Below are positions 1 to 10,726 of a DNA stretch of 64,000 nucleotides, in pieces (the first letter of the stretch is position 1; every line of letters starts with the position of its first letter). The notes beneath the pieces were generated by a model that saw only the letters and a program-made list of their open reading frames with translations, ran no database searches and was not told where the DNA came from. Origin of the DNA: Silvimonas iriomotensis (GTDB lineage: Bacteria; Pseudomonadota; Gammaproteobacteria; Burkholderiales; Chitinibacteraceae); contig NZ_BMLX01000001.1 of the NCBI RefSeq assembly GCF_014645535.1, forward strand, positions 737,169 to 801,168, given 5' to 3'. The translations under genes and the position numbers were made by a program.

Positions 1-641
1 TTGTTGCCCAGGCCCAGCGCCGCGCCGATCCAGCCGATCAGATGCAAGTCTCTCAGGCCGCCCGGCGCTTCCTTGACGTTGGGTTCAAGCTTGTACGTCG
101 CGTTCTGGAAACGCGCATAGCGCGCTTGTTGTTCCAGCAGCTTGGCGTCAAAAAACTCTTTGGGATCAATGTGCTGGTACACCGTATGGCGGAATTCGGC
201 AAAGCGCTGCTGGTCACCCGTCAGGCAGCGGGATTCCAGCAGGGCCGTTTGTACGGTGATGTCTTTTTCCGCCTCGGCCAGGCAGTCGGGCAGGGTGCGC
301 ACGCTGTGGCCCACTTCCAGGCCGATGTCCCACAACTCGCCGATAAAGATTTCCAGCTTTTCCAGCAAGGCGGGCGAGGGCTGGTCGGGCAGCAGCATCA
401 GCAAGTCGATATCCGAATACGGATACAACTCGCCGCGGCCGTAACCGCCCACCGCCACCAGCAGCATGTCTGCTTCAAAACCATGCCGGTCCCACAGCTC
501 GATGAGCGTGCGGTCAGTCAGGTGCGCCAGTGCCTGCAACAGCGGCGCGGCTTTGGCCGGATCGCTGAATTTGCGGTGTAGTTCGGCTTTCTGGGCCGCG
601 TGGTGTTCTCGCAGGGCAACGACTGAGCGCAGGGCGGTCAT
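1..641 (-). CDS. glnD: [protein-PII] uridylyltransferase GlnD, N-terminal part (cut by window edge)
   Basis: GlnD uridylylates and deuridylylates PII proteins in response to glutamine. Only the first 213 codons lie in the window; the family is usually about 850-900 residues, so the HD and ACT domains are outside. The nucleotidyltransferase core is visible as VGGYGRGELYPYSDIDLLML near residues 67-86, with the GG and DxD metal-binding residues. A second family block, LEPNVKEAPGGLRDLH, appears near residue 190. The ATG at 641 lies 11 bases after the map stop codon, so the two are probably cotranscribed. The identification is firm; the C-terminus is unseen. Confidence 0.95.
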   Translation of the reverse strand, partial: MTALRSVVALREHHAAQKAELHRKFSDPAKAAPLLQALAHLTDRTLIELWDRHGFEADMLLVAVGGYGRGELYPYSDIDLLMLLPDQPSPALLEKLEIFIGELWDIGLEVGHSVRTLPDCLAEAEKDITVQTALLESRCLTGDQQRFAEFRHTVYQHIDPKEFFDAKLLEQQARYARFQNATYKLEPNVKEAPGGLRDLHLIGWIGAALGLGN

Positions 642-652
642 GGATGTTCCGG

Positions 653-1462
653 TTATCCGAGCAGGTATTTTTCGGGCTTGGGTTGCACGCCGGCCGACAT
701 GGTCAGGATCTCATAACCGGTTTCAGTGACCAGCACGGTGTGCTCATACTGGGCAGACAGCGAACGGTCCTTGGTCACGATGGTCCAGCCATCGGGCATG
801 GCGCGGATTTCGCGCTTGCCGGCGTTGATCATCGGTTCCACGGTAAAGATCATGCCCGGTTTGAGCTCGATACCCGTCCCCGCTTTGCCATAGTGCAAGA
901 CCTGCGGATCTTCATGGAAATGATCGCCAATGCCGTGGCCGCAGAACTCGCGCACCACAGAGTAACCGGCTTTTTCGGCGTAACGCTGGATGGCTTCACC
1001 GATATCGCCCAGATGCGCGCCCGGCTTGATCTGTTCGATACCGATCCACATGCTGTCAAAGGTGACTTGCGCCAGGCGTCTGGCGTGGGCCGGCACCTTG
1101 TCGCCCACCATGAACATGCGGCTGTTGTCGCCGTGGTAACCGTCTTTGATCACGGTCACGTCAATGTTTACGGTGTCGCCGTTTTTCAACGGTTTGTCGT
1201 TGGGAATACCGTGGCAGATCACGTTGTTGACCGAGGTGCAGATCGACTTCGGGTACGGCGTGTAGCCGGGCGGCTGATAACCCAGCGGCGCGGGAATGGT
1301 GTGCTGCACGTTGAGCATATAGTCGTGGCACAGGCGGTCCAGCTCTTCGGTGGTGACACCGGGCTGGACGTGCGGGGTGATGAAATCGAGCAGCTCTGCG
1401 CCCAGCCGGCCGGCCACGCGCATTTTTTCGATTTCTTCCGGTGTTCGGATCGCTACTGACAT
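653..1462 (-). CDS. map: Methionine aminopeptidase type I
   Basis: Removes the initiator methionine from nascent proteins. The 269-residue protein has the normal length and carries the five metal ligands of the family: Asp in NIDVT, Asp in GDNSR, His in GHGIGDHFHEDP, Glu in FTVEPMIN and Glu in YEHTVLVTE. A longer frame opens at 1507, but the ATG at 1462 starts the typical family N-terminus (MSVAIRTPEEIEKM) and is preferred. It sits between minE and glnD. In many betaproteobacteria map lies beside rpsB, but here rpsB is 27 kb away. Confidence 0.95.
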   Translation of the reverse strand: MSVAIRTPEEIEKMRVAGRLGAELLDFITPHVQPGVTTEELDRLCHDYMLNVQHTIPAPLGYQPPGYTPYPKSICTSVNNVICHGIPNDKPLKNGDTVNIDVTVIKDGYHGDNSRMFMVGDKVPAHARRLAQVTFDSMWIGIEQIKPGAHLGDIGEAIQRYAEKAGYSVVREFCGHGIGDHFHEDPQVLHYGKAGTGIELKPGMIFTVEPMINAGKREIRAMPDGWTIVTKDRSLSAQYEHTVLVTETGYEILTMSAGVQPKPEKYLLG

Positions 1463-1502
1463 AGTGTGTATTCCCACAGCGGCACAGCCGGTTTGCGGGC
1501 TG

Positions 1503-1533
1503 TGCAAAAGACAAGAGAGGCGATCGCCTCTCT
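1503..1533 (-). terminator. Putative intrinsic terminator after minE
   Basis: A perfect 20-base palindrome at 1514-1533 centred on GCGATCGC can fold into an 8-bp hairpin with a GATC loop. On the minus strand it is followed by TGTCTTTT. It lies between minE and map, so it may end or attenuate the min transcript. The U tract is interrupted. Confidence 0.45.
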
Positions 1534-1582
1534 GCCGGTCACATGACTGTGACTTATTTTATTCCTGTCGCACGCAAGATGT

Positions 1583-1843
1583 TTAGCGGCGTGCGGGTTC
1601 AGGCAATACGATGTTCACTTCCAGTACCTCGAAATCATCTTTCTTTTCGAGTTGTACCTTGATGTCATCGGCGTTGATGGCGACATATTTGGAGATGACG
1701 TCGATCAACTCTTTTTGCAACTGGGGCAGATAGTCCGGCGCATCACGGCCGGCGCGTTCATGCGCCAGAATGATTTGCAGACGCTCTCGCGCCACGTTGG
1801 CGGTTTTTTTCTTCTCGCCAAAGAAATAGCTCAGGATCGACAT
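1583..1843 (-). CDS. minE: Cell division topological specificity factor MinE
   Basis: MinE stimulates the MinD ATPase at the membrane and drives the Min oscillation that confines the Z-ring to midcell. The 86-residue length is typical. The anti-MinCD helix region ([16 protein letters not shown], residues about 17-32) and the dimerisation domain after it are both recognisable. Its ATG lies 3 bases after the minD stop, and the GGAGG ribosome site is embedded in the last minD codons, so the two are translationally linked. Confidence 0.96.
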   Translation of the reverse strand: MSILSYFFGEKKKTANVARERLQIILAHERAGRDAPDYLPQLQKELIDVISKYVAINADDIKVQLEKKDDFEVLEVNIVLPEPARR

Positions 1844-1846
1844 GGC

Positions 1847-2656
1847 TTAACCTCCGAACAACCGCTTCCAGAACGGCTGCTTCGGTACTTCAATGAAACG
1901 CAGCGGCTTGTCTTCGCCCAGGAAACGGGCGACGACGTCCTTGTAGGCCTCCGAAACATCCGTGCCTTCGTTGTGAATGGCCGGTGTACCCGCGTTGGAG
2001 GCCTGCAGCACGGTTTCCGATTCCGGAATCACCCCGATCAGCGAAATGCGCAAGAGGTGTTGCACGTCATCCAGCGACAGCATCTCGCCGCTATCCACGC
2101 GCTTGGGTGAGTAACGGGTGATCAACAGGTGCGTCTTGACCGAACCGCCTTCTTCGGCCTTTCTGGACTTGGCGTCCAGAATACCGATGATGCGGTCAGA
2201 GTCACGCACCGAAGAGACTTCCGGGTTGGTTGTGACAATGGCTTCATCAGCAAAGTACAGCGCCAGGAAAGCACCGGTTTCGATACCGGCCGGGCTGTCG
2301 CAGATAATGTAGTCAAAACCGTCGTGGGTCAGTTCTTTCAGGACTTTTTCCACGCCTTCTTTGGACAGCGCTTCCTTGTCGCGGGTTTGCGAGGCCGGCA
2401 GGATGAACAGGTTGTCGCAGTTCTTGTCCTTGATCAGCGCCTGGCGCAGGGTGGCTTCACCCTGAATGACGTTGACGAAGTCATACACCACACGGCGCTC
2501 GCAACCCATGATCAGGTCAAGGTTACGCAGGCCCACGTCAAAATCGATCACGGCAGTCTTGAAACCGCGCAACGCAAGCCCGGATGCAAAGCTGGCGCTG
2601 GTGGTGGTTTTACCCACGCCGCCCTTGCCGGAGGTGACAACAATGATTTTGGCCAC
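1847..2656 (-). CDS. minD: Septum site-determining protein MinD
   Basis: ParA/MinD-type ATPase that recruits MinC to the membrane. The deviant Walker A KGGVGKTT is at residues about 10-17. The C-terminal amphipathic membrane-targeting helix (PKQPFWKRLFGG) is intact. The frame continues upstream to 2716, but the GTG at 2656 starts the canonical N-terminus VAKIIVVTSGKGG and has AGGGG upstream. Protein length is then 269 residues, as expected. Middle gene of minC-minD-minE. Confidence 0.96.
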   Translation of the reverse strand: MAKIIVVTSGKGGVGKTTTSASFASGLALRGFKTAVIDFDVGLRNLDLIMGCERRVVYDFVNVIQGEATLRQALIKDKNCDNLFILPASQTRDKEALSKEGVEKVLKELTHDGFDYIICDSPAGIETGAFLALYFADEAIVTTNPEVSSVRDSDRIIGILDAKSRKAEEGGSVKTHLLITRYSPKRVDSGEMLSLDDVQHLLRISLIGVIPESETVLQASNAGTPAIHNEGTDVSEAYKDVVARFLGEDKPLRFIEVPKQPFWKRLFGG

Positions 2657-2738
2657 AAAAAATCCCCTGTAGGTCTGGATTCGGTCAGTGATGCAGTCGA
2701 TATGCCGACTGTACATGTATATAAGTTGCTGGCTTTGC

Positions 2739-3464
2739 CTACGACAGCGTCAGTGTTTCAATCACGAGTTTGTCTTCGTTTAGCAACACTTGTGCCGGCT
2801 TCGATTTGAGCGAGGCCGGCAGTGATTCGTCCAGCGTGCGATAGACACCGGCAATGGAAACAAGCTCCGCTTCCATGCAGGTGGTGAAAATACGGGCATT
2901 GGCATCACCACGGGCACCAGCCAGCGCACGGCCGCGTAACGGCGCATACACGTGGATGTTGCCGTCGGCGATGACTTCGGCGCCATTGGAAACCAGCGCC
3001 ATCACGATCAGGTCGGCATCTTTGGCATACACCTGCTGGCCGGTACGCACCGGGCGGGTGATGATCATGGTCGGCGTACGCTCGGCCACTACCGGCGCAG
3101 CAGGCGCTGGTGCAGGGGCCGCCGCGGGCAGGCTGACGCCTTCATCGGACAGCACCACCAGGCCGGCTTCACGCGCGGCGATCTGCTGGGCCTCATTGCC
3201 GCCATACGCGCCAATAGGCTGCAGGCTGAACTGGCGCAGCACATTGATCATGGCCGTCACTTCGGCGGTGCTGGGGGTTTGCGGTAACTGGTTGAAATCA
3301 ATGGCAAGCTGGTCGCCAGTGAGCATGTGATCCCGGCCGCCCAGCTTGGCTGCCAATGCGGCTTCCAGGGCGGTGATATCGGTGGTGGCTGGCACAAAGG
3401 TCAGCAGTTTGAGCCCGATATTCTTGAATTCAAAAGCAGAGGCTTCGCTACGGGATCGGGACAT
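2739..3464 (-). CDS. minC: Septum site-determining protein MinC
   Basis: FtsZ polymerisation inhibitor positioned by MinD. The 241-residue protein has the two-domain layout of the family: an N-terminal FtsZ-interacting domain (residues 1-110), an Ala/Pro-rich linker (AAAPAPAPAAP, around 125), and a C-terminal beta-helical MinD-binding domain with the block GADIxVxGxxHVYAPLRGRALAG in slightly altered form (VIADGNIHVYAPLRGRALAG). It is the first gene of the min cluster, with an 82-base gap before minD. About 200 bases without a gene separate it from the downstream-encoded ppsR paralogue. Confidence 0.95.
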   Translation of the reverse strand: MSRSRSEASAFEFKNIGLKLLTFVPATTDITALEAALAAKLGGRDHMLTGDQLAIDFNQLPQTPSTAEVTAMINVLRQFSLQPIGAYGGNEAQQIAAREAGLVVLSDEGVSLPAAAPAPAPAAPVVAERTPTMIITRPVRTGQQVYAKDADLIVMALVSNGAEVIADGNIHVYAPLRGRALAGARGDANARIFTTCMEAELVSIAGVYRTLDESLPASLKSKPAQVLLNEDKLVIETLTLS

Positions 3465-3667
3465 AAATGGCTACGGGCCGGACGTTCAAAGGCGAGAGTG
3501 TACCGCCTCTGGCGCAGCCACGGAAGTTGTTGATGTCGTTTGCTGAAAGGTTGGCAAGGGGCGACAGGCGGAGGGGTTGCAAACTGGCGCCGCAGCACCC
3601 TTGCGAAGCCGCGGCCCGCCTGATGCGCTGGCACCTGTGCAGACACACGCTGGCCTTGCCGCGCAAA

Positions 3668-4486
3668 CTAATAACAACGTCGTTTGAGCCCGGCCTTGAC
3701 CATGATGGTGGTCGACAACTCTTCAATCGACAGGCGTGTGGTGTTCAGGAACGGAATGTTTTCGTGTTGCATCAGGCTTTCTGCCAGCGCCACTTCCTGC
3801 TCGCAGGTAGACAGCTGCGCGTACTGGCTATCCGGCTTGCGTGACTGGCGGATCTGCGACAAGCGCGCCGGCTCAATGGTGATGCCGATCAACTTGTTGC
3901 GAAACGGGTGCAGCGGCTTGGGCAAGCGGTGATCGGCAAAGTCTTCCGGCGTGAACGGGTAGTTGGCGGCCTTGATGCCGTATTGCAGTGCCAGATACAG
4001 ACACGTGGGCGTTTTGCCCGCGCGCGACACACCCACCAGGATCACGTCCGCATCCTGCAGGTTCTTTGCCATGCCCCCGTCGTCATGCGTGGTGGCGAAA
4101 TTCACCGCGTCGATCCGGTCTTTGTATTCTTCAAAGTTGGTAATGGCGTGCACTTTGCCGGCGGTGTGGCTGGACTGGCGCTCCAGTTCTTTTTCCAGCG
4201 GGCCGATAAAGGTCTCGAAAAAATCCAGCGTCAGTGCTTCTTCCATCACAAACAGCTGACGCAGGTTTTCGCTGATAAACGTGGAAAACACCACCGGCCG
4301 GCACTGATCGGCCTCGGCCTGCGCCTTGATCTGCGCCACGGCTTGCAGTGCTTTTTCCTCGGTATCAATAAATGGCAGCACGATGCGGCGAAAACTCACG
4401 TCATCAAACTGCGTAATCAGGCTGTGCCCCAGCATTTCTGCGGTGATAGCGGTACGGCCAGAGACGAAAAAAGCGGTGCGGATCAT
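3668..4486 (-). CDS. PEP synthase regulatory protein paralogue, divergent copy
   Basis: DUF299/PSRP-family bifunctional kinase/pyrophosphorylase, which in E. coli controls PEP synthase by ADP-dependent phosphorylation. The 272-residue protein aligns without gaps to its neighbour at 4516-5334; I count about 181 identical residues of 272. The P-loop GVSRAGKTPT (152-161) and HDDG (134-137) are present. Two positions conserved in the neighbour and in E. coli differ: the SD[GR]T motif near residue 10 has Gly for Asp, and the THG/SHG motif at 113-114 reads HA. It starts 29 bases after the upstream copy and is probably cotranscribed. The ATG at 4486 is preferred over 4498 because it matches the other copy. 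A changed substrate is possible but is inference. Confidence 0.85.
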   Translation of the reverse strand: MIRTAFFVSGRTAITAEMLGHSLITQFDDVSFRRIVLPFIDTEEKALQAVAQIKAQAEADQCRPVVFSTFISENLRQLFVMEEALTLDFFETFIGPLEKELERQSSHTAGKVHAITNFEEYKDRIDAVNFATTHDDGGMAKNLQDADVILVGVSRAGKTPTCLYLALQYGIKAANYPFTPEDFADHRLPKPLHPFRNKLIGITIEPARLSQIRQSRKPDSQYAQLSTCEQEVALAESLMQHENIPFLNTTRLSIEELSTTIMVKAGLKRRCY

Positions 4487-4515
4487 GAAGCTACCCAAAG
4501 CTGCTGCGTTACGGA

Positions 4516-5334
4516 TCAGAAAGTGCGTCGCGTCAGACCGGTGCGATGCATGATGGTGGTGGCCAGTTCTTCAATCGAACGCGTGGTCGAACTCAGATAC
4601 GGGACGCCGACATGGCGCATCAGCGCTTCGGCCTCGGACACCTCGAACTGGCAGTTATCCAGCGCGGCGTAGCGGCTGCCCGGTTTGCGTTCTTCGCGGA
4701 TTTGCGCCAGGCGGTCAGGGTCAATCGTCAGCCCGAACAGTTTGGTGCGATACGGCAGCAACAAGCGCGGCAGGGTATGCGCGCCAAAGTCTTCCGGTGT
4801 CAGCGGGTAATTGGCAGCCTTGATACCGTATTGCAGCGCCAGATACAGACAAGTGGGGGTTTTGGCCGAGCGTGAAACGCCAATCAGGATAATGTCGGCT
4901 TCGTTCAAATCGCGCGGCATTACGCCGTCGTCATGGCTAATGGCAAAATTAACGGCGTCAATCCGCGTTTTGTATTCTTCAAAATTGGAAATACCGTGCG
5001 AACGGCCAACGGTATGCGAGGATTCGCGCCCCAATTCCTGTTCCAGCGGACTGATAAAGATTTCAAAGAAATCCAGCGTCAGCGCCTCTGGCACATGGGT
5101 AATCTTGCGCAGCGATTCATCCACCATGGTGGTAAAAACAATCGGGCGGCATTGATCGGCAGCGGCCTGCTCGCGAATGCGGGCGGCCGCTTCATGCGCC
5201 TTTTCCGGCGTATCGATAAACGGCAGGGCAATGCGGCGGAAATTGACGTCATCAAATTGCGTCAGCAGCGAATGCCCGAGCATTTCTGCGGTAATCCCGG
5301 TGCGGTCTGAGACAAAAAACGCGGTACGCGGCAT
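4516..5334 (-). CDS. ppsR: Phosphoenolpyruvate synthase regulatory protein (PSRP)
   Basis: Bifunctional serine/threonine kinase and pyrophosphorylase that inactivates and reactivates PEP synthase. The 272-residue protein keeps the family signatures [11 protein letters not shown] (7-17), SHG (112-114), HDDG (134-137) and the P-loop [10 protein letters not shown] (152-161). It is divergent from ppsA across a 329-base region, the classical arrangement for a PpsA regulator, so this copy is the likelier canonical PSRP. The immediately downstream gene is a paralogue about two-thirds identical. Confidence 0.93.
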   Translation of the reverse strand: MPRTAFFVSDRTGITAEMLGHSLLTQFDDVNFRRIALPFIDTPEKAHEAAARIREQAAADQCRPIVFTTMVDESLRKITHVPEALTLDFFEIFISPLEQELGRESSHTVGRSHGISNFEEYKTRIDAVNFAISHDDGVMPRDLNEADIILIGVSRSAKTPTCLYLALQYGIKAANYPLTPEDFGAHTLPRLLLPYRTKLFGLTIDPDRLAQIREERKPGSRYAALDNCQFEVSEAEALMRHVGVPYLSSTTRSIEELATTIMHRTGLTRRTF

Positions 5335-5663
5335 GGTTCAGCAGCTCCGTAGGGCCGTCATGTCAGAAAGTTAAATTTATCCAGCATAAATGAGTTAGCA
5401 AAGTGGCATATTGCCGAAACCCCTAAACGCGCCGTTTGGGCGACAACTGTGTGCCAGGTATTGCAATTGACATACACAATTGTGATAGTTCATATCGCGC
5501 ACACGTAACATAATCTCAATATAAATCAGACTATTGGCGAGAGTTGGGGCTTTCCCGATGCGGGATTTTCCCGTAAAGGATTTCGCCAACTATGCGCCCG
5601 TTTGCCCCAGCCTAGAATGAGAGCAATCCATTCTGCAACGCAACATTCTGACGAGGTCCGCTG
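5335..5663. promoter_or_regulatory. Divergent ppsR / ppsA regulatory region with a foldable ppsA leader
   Basis: No gene fits here. A consensus TTGACA at 5467-5472 faces ppsA, with a weak -10 candidate (TCATAT, 5490-5495) 17 bases on; CATAAT at 5509-5514 is an alternative. Between them lies the 10-base palindrome CACAATTGTG. Closer to ppsA, TTGGCGA (5534-5540) can pair with TCGCCAA (5583-5589). That stem encloses two mutually exclusive hairpins, 5553-5557/5561-5565 and 5561-5565/5569-5573. AGAATG and CATTCT form another inverted repeat near 5614-5634. Confidence 0.4.
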
Positions 5664-8075
5664 ATGAACGCCACTCCGAACCACGACGTCACCGCAACCG
5701 GCAACGCGCAAGTGATCGACTTTGCACAACTGCGCATGCATCAGGTTGAACAGGTTGGCGGCAAGAACGCATCCCTGGGGGAAATGATCTCCCAACTGGC
5801 CGGCAAAGGCGTGCGTGTGCCTGGTGGTTTTGCCACAACGGCAGATGCGTACCGTCAGTTCCTGGCGCATGAGGGCCTTGCCGGCCGCATCGACGCCGCG
5901 CTTGAAGGGCTGGATGTCGACAACGTCAAGGCGCTGGCCACGGTCGGCAAGCAGATTCGCGAGTGGATTGTTGCCACGCCGTTCCCCAAAGCGCTGGAAG
6001 ACGAAATCGCTGAACACTACGCCAGACTGGGCGACAACGTGACCGTCGCCGTGCGCTCGTCGGCCACCGCAGAAGATTTGCCGGATGCCTCGTTTGCCGG
6101 CCAGCAAGAGACCTTCCTCAACATTCAGGGCTTCGAGAACATCCTGCATGCAATCAAGGAAGTGTTCGCTTCGCTCTACAACGACCGGGCGATCTCTTAC
6201 CGCGTGCACAAAGGTTTTGATCACAAGCTGGTGGCACTGTCGGCGGGGGTTCAGCGCATGGTGCGTTCCGACAAGGGCGCTGCCGGGGTGATGTTCTCGA
6301 TCGACACCGAAACCGGGTTCGACCAGGTGGTGTTCGTGACCGCCTCTTATGGTCTGGGTGAAACCGTGGTGCAGGGCGCGGTGAACCCGGATGAGTTCTA
6401 CGTGCACAAGCCAACGCTGCAAGCCGGCCGCCCGGCGATTGTGCGCAAGCATCTGGGTGGCAAGGCCATCAAGATGGAATTCAACACCGAGGCGGTCGCC
6501 GGCAAGTCCGTGCGTACTGTCGAGGTTGATCCGGCCGAACGCCGCGCGTTCTCGGTGACGGATGCCGAAGTGGAAGAACTGGCGCAGTACGCGCTCACCA
6601 TTGAACAACACTATGGCCGCCCGATGGATATCGAGTGGGGCCGTGACGGCGTCGACGGCAAGTTGTACATCCTGCAAGCGCGCCCGGAAACCGTGAAATC
6701 GCAAGAACAGGCCGCCGACAAGCTGACCAAGTTCCGCATGCAGGAACGCAGCACGGTGCTGACTGAAGGCCGCGCTATTGGCCAGAAGATTGGTGCTGGC
6801 AAGGTGCGGATCATCCGTGATGTGACTGAAATGGACCGCGTGCAGCCGGGCGACATTCTGGTCTCGGACATGACCGACCCGGACTGGGAACCGGTGATGA
6901 AGCGTGCTGCCGCGATTGTGACCAATCGGGGCGGGCGGACTTGCCACGCTGCCATCATTGCGCGCGAACTGGGCATTCCGGCCGTGGTCGGCTGTGGCGA
7001 TGCCACCCAGGTGCTGCGTGAAGGCGATGAAGTCACCGTCTCCTGCGCCGAAGGCGATAGCGGCTACGTTTACCAGGGGTTGCTCAAGTTCGAGCGCGTT
7101 GATGTCTCGCTGGCGCAAATGCCCAAGTCGCCGGTGAAGCTGATGATGAACGTCGGCAACCCGGAACTGGCGTTCGAATTCTGCCAGTTGCCCAATGAAG
7201 GCGTGGGTCTGGCGCGGCTGGAATTCATCATCAACCGCATGATCGGTGTGCACCCGAAAGCCTTGCTGGCGTACCCGAACCTGGAGCCGGGCCTGAAGGC
7301 CAAGGTAGAAGAGCGCATTGCCGGTTACCGCTCTGCGGTGGATTTTTACGTCGACAAGATTGCTGAAGGTATCGCCACACTGGCCGCCGCCTTCTGGCCG
7401 CGCAAGGTGATCGTGCGCCTGTCGGACTTCAAGTCCAACGAATACGCCAACTTGCTGGGCGGCCCGCAGTACGAACCGCACGAAGAAAACCCCATGCTGG
7501 GTTTCCGGGGTGCCTCGCGCTACATTGACCCGTCGTTCCGCGACTGTTTCGAGCTGGAATGCCGCGCTGCCAAAAAAGTGCGTGATGTCATGGGCCTCAC
7601 CAACGTGGAACTGATGATCCCGTTTGTGCGCACGCTGGCCGAAGCGGAAAAGGTGATCGACCTGCTGGCCGAAAACGGCCTCAAGCGTGGCGAGAACGGC
7701 CTGCGCGTGATCATGATGTGCGAGATCCCGTCCAACGCCGTGCTGGCAGACCGTTTCCTGGATTATTTCGACGGCTTCTCGATCGGCTCTAACGACATGA
7801 CGCAGCTGACGCTGGGCATTGACCGCGACTCTGGCGGCCCGGTATCGGCCTCGTTCGATGAGCGCAACGAGGCCGTGAAAGCCATGTTGTCGATGGCGAT
7901 CAAGGCCTGCCGCGCCCGGGGCAAGTATGTCGGCATCTGCGGTCAGGGCCCGTCGGATCACCCGGATCTGGCGCAATGGCTGGTTGAGCAGGAGATTGAG
8001 ACCATCTCGCTGAACCCGGATACGGTGATCGAGACCTGGTTGCTGCTGGCCGGCGAAAAAGCCGTGATCAAGTAA
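5664..8075 (+). CDS. ppsA: Phosphoenolpyruvate synthase
   Basis: Converts pyruvate, ATP and water to PEP, AMP and phosphate for gluconeogenesis. The 803-residue protein has all three PEP-utilising domains: an N-terminal ATP-binding domain ([31 protein letters not shown]), the swivelling phosphohistidine domain with [17 protein letters not shown] (His428), and the C-terminal TIM barrel with the GICGQGPSD active-site cysteine. A threonine precedes the catalytic His region, the site PSRP acts on in E. coli. It is divergent from ppsR. GAGG lies upstream of the ATG and a strong terminator follows. Confidence 0.97.
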   Translation: MNATPNHDVTATGNAQVIDFAQLRMHQVEQVGGKNASLGEMISQLAGKGVRVPGGFATTADAYRQFLAHEGLAGRIDAALEGLDVDNVKALATVGKQIREWIVATPFPKALEDEIAEHYARLGDNVTVAVRSSATAEDLPDASFAGQQETFLNIQGFENILHAIKEVFASLYNDRAISYRVHKGFDHKLVALSAGVQRMVRSDKGAAGVMFSIDTETGFDQVVFVTASYGLGETVVQGAVNPDEFYVHKPTLQAGRPAIVRKHLGGKAIKMEFNTEAVAGKSVRTVEVDPAERRAFSVTDAEVEELAQYALTIEQHYGRPMDIEWGRDGVDGKLYILQARPETVKSQEQAADKLTKFRMQERSTVLTEGRAIGQKIGAGKVRIIRDVTEMDRVQPGDILVSDMTDPDWEPVMKRAAAIVTNRGGRTCHAAIIARELGIPAVVGCGDATQVLREGDEVTVSCAEGDSGYVYQGLLKFERVDVSLAQMPKSPVKLMMNVGNPELAFEFCQLPNEGVGLARLEFIINRMIGVHPKALLAYPNLEPGLKAKVEERIAGYRSAVDFYVDKIAEGIATLAAAFWPRKVIVRLSDFKSNEYANLLGGPQYEPHEENPMLGFRGASRYIDPSFRDCFELECRAAKKVRDVMGLTNVELMIPFVRTLAEAEKVIDLLAENGLKRGENGLRVIMMCEIPSNAVLADRFLDYFDGFSIGSNDMTQLTLGIDRDSGGPVSASFDERNEAVKAMLSMAIKACRARGKYVGICGQGPSDHPDLAQWLVEQEIETISLNPDTVIETWLLLAGEKAVIK

Positions 8076-8094
8076 GCGTTGGCAACGCAACCGC

Positions 8095-8122
8095 AAAAAA
8101 CGGGGCTACGGCCCCGTTTTTT
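8095..8122 (+). terminator. Intrinsic terminator after ppsA
   Basis: A 12-bp stem (8095-8106 with 8111-8122) with a TACG loop: a GC-rich CGGGGC core flanked by six A and six T. Confidence 0.9.
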
Positions 8123-9590
<1,468 letters not shown>

Positions 9591-9612
9591 GCCGTTTCAG
9601 TCCGTGTGCTGT

Positions 9613-9649
9613 AAAAGAAAAAACCGCCCTTGAGGCGGTTTTTTCTTTT
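9613..9649. terminator. Bidirectional terminator between argD and mgtC-like gene
   Basis: A 16-bp perfect stem, 9613-9628 with 9634-9649, and a CTTGA loop. A-rich and T-rich flanks give a U tract on both strands, fitting the convergent genes either side. Confidence 0.92.
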
Positions 9650-9670
9650 CTGGTGCTGGCGGACGCCGTT

Positions 9671-10387
9671 TTACTCCATGGAACTGGAGTTCCAGAACGC
9701 CTGTTTGATATAGGGCTGGTTGGACAGCTTTTTGGCAATCCGCTCCAGTTCTTCAGAGTTGGCCGAGGTTGCCAGCAGGGTGGCGGTCAGCTCGACATCA
9801 TCGTCACCAAAGGGCTCGATATCCATATCGCTGAGCGGGTACTGGGCTTGATCAAGCAGGGCGTCGATCAGGGCCAGCGCGTGCTTTTGCTGGTCGCCAT
9901 CGACCACCACATGCAACTGCCAGGTCAGTTCGCTGCTGCGATCGCTGATCGGCTGCCGGTTGATGGCGTTCACCAGCGGGCGTAACAGCGTATTGGCCGA
10001 CAGCACCAGCACTGCGCTGAGCAAAGCGGCATCGAGCTGGCGTACACCGGCAGCCGCGCCGACGGCGGCCGAGCCCCACAAGGTGGCCGCGGTATTAAGG
10101 CCGCGTACATTGACGCCTTCTTTCATGATGGCGCCAGCGCCCAGAAAACCGACACCAGACACCACATAAGACGCGACGCGGATGGCGCCATCCGGCCCGC
10201 TGATCCGGAACGCCATATCGACAAACGCAGCCGATGCGACCGCAACCAGCGTGTTGGTGCGCAGGCCGGCGGTACGCTGGCGGAACTGGCGCTCATAACC
10301 AATCACGGTGCCAAGGACAAACGCCACGACGAGGGCGACGAGCGACTGGACGAAATGGGCCAGATCAAAACTGAAGACATTGAACAT
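9671..10387 (-). CDS. MgtC/SapB family membrane protein
   Basis: Inner-membrane protein of the MgtC family, whose members modulate F-type ATP synthase or magnesium/acid stress responses in pathogens. The 238-residue protein has an N-terminal hydrophobic domain of about five helices (residues 10-140) with the family motif GYERQFRQRTAGLRTNTLV. A soluble C-terminal ACT-like domain of about 90 residues follows. AAGGAGA precedes the ATG at 10387. It stands alone, convergent with argD. MgtC and SapB branches cannot be told apart from this alone. Confidence 0.85.
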   Translation of the reverse strand: MFNVFSFDLAHFVQSLVALVVAFVLGTVIGYERQFRQRTAGLRTNTLVAVASAAFVDMAFRISGPDGAIRVASYVVSGVGFLGAGAIMKEGVNVRGLNTAATLWGSAAVGAAAGVRQLDAALLSAVLVLSANTLLRPLVNAINRQPISDRSSELTWQLHVVVDGDQQKHALALIDALLDQAQYPLSDMDIEPFGDDDVELTATLLATSANSEELERIAKKLSNQPYIKQAFWNSSSME

Positions 10388-10726
10388 GCAATCTCCTTGT
10401 CATGGGCGGCATTACAGCAACGCGTCATGACGTTGTGACGACAGCGCGCAGGCCATCGTAGCGGTCTATGCCGCCAGAATCAGGAACAATCGCAATGCAA
10501 GGAGACGAAAAACGCGATTTGCCGACAACAGCAAACCTTCAAAGACGCGCACCATCCCGCCGGTCAGGCAGGACAATGGCCAAAAGACACAGTCCAGCCG
10601 GATCAGCACACAGGCAAGGCGATACCGGGTTGTATCTGGATTTCCAAGGGAAGAACCCCGAAAAAGAAAACGGCGCGATGTTAGTTCGTGCCGTTTGATC
10701 TGTCAATTTGCGTAATGCAGCAATAC
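10388..10726. other. Intergenic region upstream of the mgtC-like gene
   Basis: About 340 bases with no credible gene. It holds the pit terminator at its right edge and presumably the promoter of the minus-strand mgtC-like gene. I looked for a magnesium-sensing leader and found no clear structure. Confidence 0.35.
10668..10696 (-). terminator. Putative terminator after pit
   Basis: On the minus strand an 11-bp stem with one A-C mismatch (10686-10696 with 10668-10678), followed by TTCTTTTTC. Confidence 0.65.

Noticed and set aside
5526-8096. 856-codon open frame on the minus strand over ppsA
   Set aside because: It is an exact antisense shadow of ppsA, rich in His, Gln, Arg and Val as expected from reversed high-GC codons, with no recognisable domain. 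The + strand product is an unambiguous PEP synthase.
10388-10726. Magnesium-responsive leader of the mgtC-like gene
   Set aside because: No proline-rich leader peptide or strong alternative hairpins could be found in the upstream minus-strand sequence.
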